Origin: Candidatus Fibrimonadales bacterium
GTDB taxonomy: Bacteria; Fibrobacterota; Fibrobacteria; Fibrobacterales; Fibrobacteraceae
DNA: 11,049 bases
Direction: 5' to 3'
Assembly: GCA_009777135.1 (NCBI GenBank)
Contig: WRMM01000044.1
Span: forward strand, 1 to 11,049
The notes under the pieces are model-generated. The model saw only the letters and a program-made list of their open reading frames with translations. It did not search any database and had not been told where the DNA came from. Position 1 is the stretch's first letter; every line of letters begins with the position of its first letter. This document shows, in pieces, positions 7,373 to 11,049 of the stretch. Both the position numbers and the translations under genes were made by a program.

Positions 7373-8251
7373 ATGGCAAAACAACTTAAAAAAGCACCGC
7401 CGCCAAAAGAAATGGATATGCTTCCGGTTATGAGCCTCATGACCGTTCTTATTCCTGTTATTTTGACCATGGCGTCTTTCCAAAAGTTAGCTATTGTAGA
7501 GGTGAATTTGCCTGAAAGGACTGAGATGTCCATAGAGAGCGAACCTCCTCCTCCGGATGACAACGCATTGAATTTAACTGTGGCCATTACTAGGGACTAC
7601 CTTGAAATTTGGGCGCGCGGCGGTTCTTTGCCTAGGGAGTTCTATAAGGAAATGTGGACATTCCGCTGCAGAAGCGATGGCGACACAATCACTTATGATC
7701 CAAGCACCTTTGTCTATGACGATAAGGGAGCTGCGAAAAATCCTCCCAAATGTCAGGATGGCAGAGAATTGGATTCGGAAAAGTTCAGGTATTCAATAGA
7801 AACAATACATCTATGGGCTTTGCACAAAGAAAGCGAAGAAGACCCGGGCAAAATAAAGATGTCTGTTTACAGCAAAACCGACTCTGCTTATTTGGATGGA
7901 AACAATGAGTTTATCACAGACCCGGCTTTGGTCAGACCTGGCTTAACAGTTGCAACTCTATCAGAAAGCTCTGCAAGGAGGCTTGCTTGCGGGCAGTCTG
8001 CTCCAGGCGTTGAAGATATATGCTCTGATGGCAGACCTGCGGTAAGTTTGAGACCTCGCAGCGCTTATGATGAGCTTGCAAAAACTCTGATGATGATTCA
8101 CAATCGCTTTATAGATAGCCCTGATGCAGATAATATAATTGTTTTGGCTGATGATGACACAGCTTTTGACAAGATTATCAGCGTTATGGATAGAGCGCGT
8201 GATTCAGGATTCTTTAAAATCAACCTAGCCAAATTGGCTGCGGGAGGATAA
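7373..8251 (+). CDS. Divergent ExbD/TolR-family subunit with a large periplasmic insertion and no membrane Asp
   Basis: 292 residues from ATG 7373; TGGAG (7361-7365) lies 7 bases upstream, while TTG 7367 is too close to it. A short cytoplasmic Lys/Pro-rich N-terminus leads into one membrane helix (about 17-36, LPVMSLMTVLIPVILTMASF), followed by VEVNLPER, as in ExbD. The proline-anchored alignment with ExbD (TPxIDVMLVLL) puts Ser21 where the family has its proton-handling Asp. The C-terminus (about 230-287) matches the ExbD periplasmic domain end: AYDELAKTLMMI, IIVLADDDTAFDKIISVMDRARDSGF. Between LTVAITRDYLEIWARGG (68-84) and this end lies an insertion of about 140 residues with four cysteines (99, 127, 206, 217). 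ExbD and TolR are usually about 140 residues long. It is followed one base later by a second ExbD gene that keeps the Asp, so this copy may be a structural or regulatory partner in a mixed dimer. That role is inferred. Confidence 0.82.
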   Translation: MAKQLKKAPPPKEMDMLPVMSLMTVLIPVILTMASFQKLAIVEVNLPERTEMSIESEPPPPDDNALNLTVAITRDYLEIWARGGSLPREFYKEMWTFRCRSDGDTITYDPSTFVYDDKGAAKNPPKCQDGRELDSEKFRYSIETIHLWALHKESEEDPGKIKMSVYSKTDSAYLDGNNEFITDPALVRPGLTVATLSESSARRLACGQSAPGVEDICSDGRPAVSLRPRSAYDELAKTLMMIHNRFIDSPDADNIIVLADDDTAFDKIISVMDRARDSGFFKINLAKLAAGG

Positions 8252-8252
8252 A

Positions 8253-8744
8253 ATGGCAAGAAAAACTAGAGAATATGGTGAACCAATTGCTTTTTCGCTA
8301 ACATCAATGATGGACATCATGACCATTATTCTAGTGTTCATGATTAAACAGGTGGATAGCGAAGGCCAGTTGATAACAGCCGCTGAAAACTTGGTTCTGC
8401 CAAACTCAACATCCACAAAAACGCCAAGAGAAGTTTCTTTGGGCTTGGTTGTTGATGCAAACTGGGTTTTGGTTGATGGTCAGCGCGTTGTGGAAACAAG
8501 CATTGTTTCCGGCCAAGACACGCTTTTGGTTGCAGCTTTAGACGAAGTGCTTAAAGACAAGCGCGAAATTGAAAAGCAGGCAAAAATAGCCAAAGGCGAA
8601 CCAGACGAAGGCGGAGGCAATATTATTGTTCAGTTAGATAAAAACATGAATTATGATGTTATGTATAAAGTTATGGCGACTTGCGGCTTTTCTGGCTTTA
8701 CCAATGTTGCCTTTGCCGTTAACCAGTTGAACCCGGAGGAATAA
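8253..8744 (+). CDS. ExbD/TolR-family proton-channel subunit
   Basis: 163 residues. ATG 8253 follows GGGAGG (8242-8247) by 5 bases and the previous stop by one base, so translation is probably coupled. The single membrane helix (about 14-31) contains SLTSMMDIMTIILVFMI. Asp21 falls where ExbD and TolR have the aspartate that takes up protons from the periplasm. The periplasmic part has the family pattern of two strands (VSLGLVVDANWVLVDGQRVV, 61-80), a helix (90-115) and a strand-helix end (IIVQLDKNMNYDVMYKVMATCGFSGF, 124-149, given here as IIVQLDKN and DVMYKVMATCGFSGF). It ends FAVNQLN, close to the usual family end. Length is near the usual size. It is the likely active force-generating partner of the ExbB/TolQ protein, with the upstream Asp-lacking copy as second partner. 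Two ExbD paralogues beside one channel subunit recall AglQ and AglS beside AglR; that comparison is by gene order, not proven orthology. Confidence 0.9.
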   Translation: MARKTREYGEPIAFSLTSMMDIMTIILVFMIKQVDSEGQLITAAENLVLPNSTSTKTPREVSLGLVVDANWVLVDGQRVVETSIVSGQDTLLVAALDEVLKDKREIEKQAKIAKGEPDEGGGNIIVQLDKNMNYDVMYKVMATCGFSGFTNVAFAVNQLNPEE

Positions 8745-9707
8745 ATGTCTGAAGCAGTTCAAAATCCAAAAGTTCAAAAACCGCAGAAACCTAAGCTAGA
8801 TCCTTTTGTGGCTTCTATGCTTCCCGAAAGCGATACTCGCACGGGCAGTTTTATGGGTTCGTTTGCGGCTTTGTCAATTCTGCTTGCTGCTTATGCGGCA
8901 TTTATCTTTGAGATTGCAGTGGACGAGATTCTATTTGAAAACATAGAATCAGAAGACTTGTCTGCGACCATGAAGATAGACGAGAAGAAGGAAGACAAAA
9001 AGAAAGAGGAAAAGAAAACCGAGAAGCCTCGCAAAAAGCAAGGCGCTGGTGGAAAACCTCGCGGCAAAGGGCAGCCAAACGCTCCGCAGACTCGCGGCGT
9101 GTTGAAATTGCTCACTGCAAAGTCTAGCAACATGAACTTTAGCGCTTACAATCTTATGAAAGACCAGAACTTTGCCAGAGACATAGACAAAGTGCTGAAG
9201 GACGTTGCAGGTTTGCAAACCAGCGGCAAAACCGAGCTTGGCGGCCGCAGAGGCTCTGCTTCGGGCGGTTTCAACGAAGGCTATGCAGAAGGCGGTTCCG
9301 GCGGTATCGGCGATATGCTCGGCGGTTTGATGGGTGGAAGCGGCGGAGCTATTGGCACAAAAGCCAGAGGCTCGCTGAAAGCTCCAAGCGCAAGAGATAT
9401 TGATATGGGCAGTGGCGATGGTTCCCGTTCCAAAGCGGAAATTATGGCTGTTGTAAATGCTCGTATGCCTGGCTTGCGAAACATATTCAACAGATATCTA
9501 AAGCAAAAGCCTGGCTTTAGCGGCAAGGTTACGCTAAGATTCACAATCGCTCCGGGCGGTGATATTATCAGCATTAACATAGTGGATAGCACCACAGGTT
9601 TTTCTGAGTTTGATAACGCCGTTAAAAACATGGTTGCCACTTGGAAGTGGAAAGCCATAAAGAGCGGAAACACAACGCCAACAATTCCGTTTAACTTTAC
9701 GGAGTAA
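8745..9707 (+). CDS. TonB/TolA-like energy transducer with AgmX/PglI-type C-terminal domain
   Basis: 320 residues. ATG 8745 directly abuts the previous stop, with GGAGGA (8735-8740) 4 bases upstream. After a Lys/Pro-rich cytoplasmic start (1-20), one membrane helix spans about 37-58 (FMGSFAALSILLAAYAAFIF). A Lys/Glu-rich segment (about 77-97) and a Gly/Arg/Lys stretch (98-112) follow, then a helical region (118-157) and a Gly-rich linker (166-206). The C-terminal domain (about 228-320) reads SKAEIMAVVNARMPGLRNIFNRYL, then KPGFSGKVTLRFTIAPGG and IVDSTTGFSEFDNAV, ending with a TWKWK strand. This is the pattern of the AgmX/PglI C-terminal family, related to TonB C-termini. By analogy the helix would couple to the ExbB/ExbD motor and the C-terminal domain would contact periplasmic or outer-membrane partners, here most likely the TPR or barrel proteins. 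The partner is inferred. It is the last gene before a strong terminator. Confidence 0.88.
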   Translation: MSEAVQNPKVQKPQKPKLDPFVASMLPESDTRTGSFMGSFAALSILLAAYAAFIFEIAVDEILFENIESEDLSATMKIDEKKEDKKKEEKKTEKPRKKQGAGGKPRGKGQPNAPQTRGVLKLLTAKSSNMNFSAYNLMKDQNFARDIDKVLKDVAGLQTSGKTELGGRRGSASGGFNEGYAEGGSGGIGDMLGGLMGGSGGAIGTKARGSLKAPSARDIDMGSGDGSRSKAEIMAVVNARMPGLRNIFNRYLKQKPGFSGKVTLRFTIAPGGDIISINIVDSTTGFSEFDNAVKNMVATWKWKAIKSGNTTPTIPFNFTE

Positions 9708-9710
9708 TCG

Positions 9711-9737
9711 GTTAGTGATTAAGTGGCTAGTGATTAA
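9711..9737 (+). repeat. Two-copy direct repeat, 15-bp period
   Basis: GTTAGTGATTAA (9711-9722) and GCTAGTGATTAA (9726-9737) match at 11 of 12 positions. The second copy forms the left arm of the terminator. The first could also pair with the same right arm (9739-9748) using one G-U pair, giving an alternative stem. Confidence 0.65.
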
Positions 9738-9754
9738 CAATCACTAGCTTTTTT
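9726..9754 (+). terminator. Intrinsic terminator closing the motor operon
   Basis: GCTAGTGATT (9726-9735) pairs perfectly with AATCACTAGC (9739-9748) around a 3-base loop. Six T residues follow (9749-9754), with more T after one A. It begins 18 bases beyond the stop of the TonB-like gene and separates it from cheR. Confidence 0.88.
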
Positions 9755-9777
9755 ATTTTCTAAATTGTTATCTATAT

Positions 9778-10620
9778 ATGAAGATTACAGATACTGAATT
9801 TCAGCTTCTTAGGGATTACATTGAGGAACAATGCGGTATTTGTTTAAATAAAGATAAAGCTTACTTACTTGAGAACAGACTTTCTTCATTTATTGAAACT
9901 TACAAATGCAGAGATTTTTCAGAGTTTTATCATATTGTGAAAGGCGGGCATCACAGGGATTTGAAAGATAAACTTATAGATGCTATGACCACTAACGAAA
10001 CCTTATGGTTCAGGGATACTCATCCGTATTCTATTCTAAAAGAGAAAATTTTGCCTAGCTTTGCCCAGGCAGTCAAGGATGGCAAAAAAAATAAAATTAA
10101 AATTTGGAGCGCAGCTAGCAGCACAGGGCAGGAGCCTTACAGCATAGCTATCACCGTGCGTGATTTTTGCATGGGTCAGAGCATAATCAAAAAAGAAATG
10201 GTGCAAATAATAGCAACGGACATTTCGGATTCTTGCATTGCAAAAGCCAGAATGGGCAAATATGATAGCGTTGCCATGAGCAGGGGAGTTTCGCCAGAGC
10301 AGCTGAACAGGTATTTTGTAAAAGATTCTCCAAATTCCTATTCCATTAGCCAAGAGATTAAAGACATGGTTAAATTCCAAAAGTTTAATCTGCAAGACAA
10401 TCCAATTATTTTAGAGCCAAATTTTGATTTGGTATTCATGCGCTACGTGGCAATTTATTTTAACGATGAATTTAAAAAAGGTTTGTACAGCAGGCTTGCC
10501 AGAATACTTTCCCAAAGAGGTTTTTTAGTGGTAGGAGCGGTAGAAACGTTAAGGGGCCTAAGCGAAGACTTTGAAATGCTAAACCACGCCGGCGGACTTT
10601 ATTATCGGTGCAAACGTTAA
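9778..10620 (+). CDS. cheR: CheR-type SAM-dependent protein-glutamate methyltransferase
   Basis: 280 residues, the usual length of a single-domain CheR. These enzymes use S-adenosylmethionine to methylate glutamates on chemoreceptors in the cytoplasm. The N-terminal helical domain (about 1-65) includes FQLLRDYIEEQCGI. The family motif TTNETLWFRD (71-80) precedes the Rossmann-like catalytic domain, with SAM-site motif IWSAASSTGQEPYSIAI (109-125), ATDIS with Asp148, RGVSPEQLNRYF (169-180), and FDLVFMRYVAIYF (216-228). Most CheR proteins have STGEEPYS and FCRNVxIYF, so Gln118 and Tyr223 are substitutions near the cofactor site. No C-terminal TPR or response-regulator domain is present. The start fits the conserved N-terminus, but no Shine-Dalgarno sequence is visible in the 28 bases upstream, unlike its neighbours. 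It follows a terminator, so it should have its own promoter, which I could not identify. No chemoreceptor or cheA is in the window; its target could be a chemoreceptor array or another sensory pathway. Confidence 0.93.
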   Translation: MKITDTEFQLLRDYIEEQCGICLNKDKAYLLENRLSSFIETYKCRDFSEFYHIVKGGHHRDLKDKLIDAMTTNETLWFRDTHPYSILKEKILPSFAQAVKDGKKNKIKIWSAASSTGQEPYSIAITVRDFCMGQSIIKKEMVQIIATDISDSCIAKARMGKYDSVAMSRGVSPEQLNRYFVKDSPNSYSISQEIKDMVKFQKFNLQDNPIILEPNFDLVFMRYVAIYFNDEFKKGLYSRLARILSQRGFLVVGAVETLRGLSEDFEMLNHAGGLYYRCKR

Positions 10621-10640
10621 TACGTTTCAAACTTATTGGC

Positions 10641-10705
10641 TTAATTAATAATTAAAAATTAATAATTAAGAATTATGTAACTTTCAATTATTCATTATTA
10701 ATTAA
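10641..10705. repeat. AT-rich intergenic repeat with inverted ends between convergent genes
   Basis: TTAATTAATAAT (10641-10652) and its exact reverse complement ATTATTAATTAA (10694-10705) bracket the gap. Inside, AATTAATAATTAA occurs twice (10643-10655 and 10657-10669), a 14-base step. The element lies between the ends of cheR and hisG and could form a long weak stem on either strand, perhaps serving as a two-way terminator or a dispersed genomic repeat. It has no GC-rich stem or clean T run, so termination is uncertain. Confidence 0.55.
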
Positions 10706-10706
10706 T

Positions 10707-11049
10707 CTAAACCCTTGCGCTTTCAATGCTGAATAGCAAAATTCCTTCGCAGCCTAGGTCGCGCAGTTTGTCCATGGCGGAGTTTACTTCTTCGCTTTTT
10801 ACCATTGCTTTTACTGAGCACCAGTTTTGGTTTTTGAGCGTGGTTATAGTGGGGGATTCCAAGCCAGGCGTTATGGCGCAGGCTTTTTCCAGCAGATTTG
10901 AAGGAACATTGTATTCCACCATTTTATAGCTCATGGCAACTAGTTTGCCTTCTATGCGGCGGCTAAGGGTGCAAACTTCCGGGCTGTTTCTGCGGTCTGG
11001 ATGAGCGAATAAAGCGGCATTGCTTTTGAAAAGCGGTTCGCCTAAAATA
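10707..11049 (-). CDS. hisG: ATP phosphoribosyltransferase HisG, C-terminal part (5' end outside the window)
   Basis: The frame is open from the right edge (first full codon at 11048) to the stop TAG at 10709-10707, giving 113 residues. HisG joins ATP and PRPP in the first, feedback-controlled step of histidine synthesis. The visible part begins ILGEPLFKSNAALFAHPDR, corresponding to the end of the catalytic region (compare ESKACLIQ in E. coli). It continues with RRIEGKLVAMSYKMVEYNVP and then the HisG C-terminal ACT-like domain: LLEKACAITPGLESPTITTL, WCSVKAMVKSEEVNSAMDKL, LGCEGILLFSIESARV. E. coli HisG has the same framework (LPGAERPTILPL, MEKLKALGASSILVLPIE). The C-terminal domain marks the long form, which binds histidine itself and needs no HisZ partner. 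It converges with cheR and is unrelated to the envelope genes. A methionine codon at 10934 lies inside the domain and is not a start. Confidence 0.92.
   Translation of the reverse strand, partial: ILGEPLFKSNAALFAHPDRRNSPEVCTLSRRIEGKLVAMSYKMVEYNVPSNLLEKACAITPGLESPTITTLKNQNWCSVKAMVKSEEVNSAMDKLRDLGCEGILLFSIESARV

Noticed and set aside
8891..9218. - strand open frames opposite the Lys/Glu-rich region of the TonB-like gene
   Set aside because: Phe/Leu-rich translations simply mirror the AAG/GAA-rich sense strand.
10641..10705. CRISPR-like array
   Set aside because: Only two 13-bp direct copies with a one-base gap, no spacers of regular length, and extreme AT content.
10726..10929. Small + strand open frame near the right edge
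   Set aside because: It is the complement of the hisG C-terminal domain, which matches a known family along its whole length.

Overview
The window reads as a Gram-negative chromosome segment. It has OmpA-type peptidoglycan binding, predicted outer-membrane beta strands, Sec signal peptides and a three-part proton-channel set. Domain style suggests Fibrobacterota: a PorV-like barrel joined to TPRs, very long periplasmic TPR proteins, and a TonB-like protein ending in an AgmX/PglI-type domain. Myxococcota carry related gliding and secretion modules. The phylum call is an inference from gene content only.

Positions 1-9707 hold seven genes, all on the + strand and tightly packed. In order they are: the 3' end of an OmpA-family gene; a barrel-plus-TPR outer-membrane protein; a TPR protein of about 1284 residues; an ExbB/TolQ-family channel subunit; two different ExbD/TolR-family subunits; and a TonB/AgmX-like protein. 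Most gaps are under 30 bases. The exception is 95 bases before the ExbB/TolQ gene, where a hairpin and a possible promoter may split the cluster into two transcription units. A strong intrinsic terminator closes the set at 9726-9754.

Read together, the genes describe a Tol-Pal-like or Agl-Glt-like machine spanning the envelope. The inner-membrane motor (ExbB plus two ExbD) would use proton flow to move the TonB-like protein. That protein reaches into the periplasm, where the large TPR scaffold, the barrel/TPR protein and the OmpA-type anchor would connect it to peptidoglycan and the outer membrane. The most unusual member is the first ExbD-like protein. It has Ser where the family carries its membrane aspartate, and a cysteine-containing insertion that doubles its size. 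The second ExbD-like protein keeps the aspartate.

Beyond the terminator, 9778-10620 encodes a stand-alone CheR-type methyltransferase. It is followed by an AT-rich, repeat-filled gap. The - strand then carries the 3' end of hisG (histidine biosynthesis), which converges on cheR and runs off the right edge of the window.
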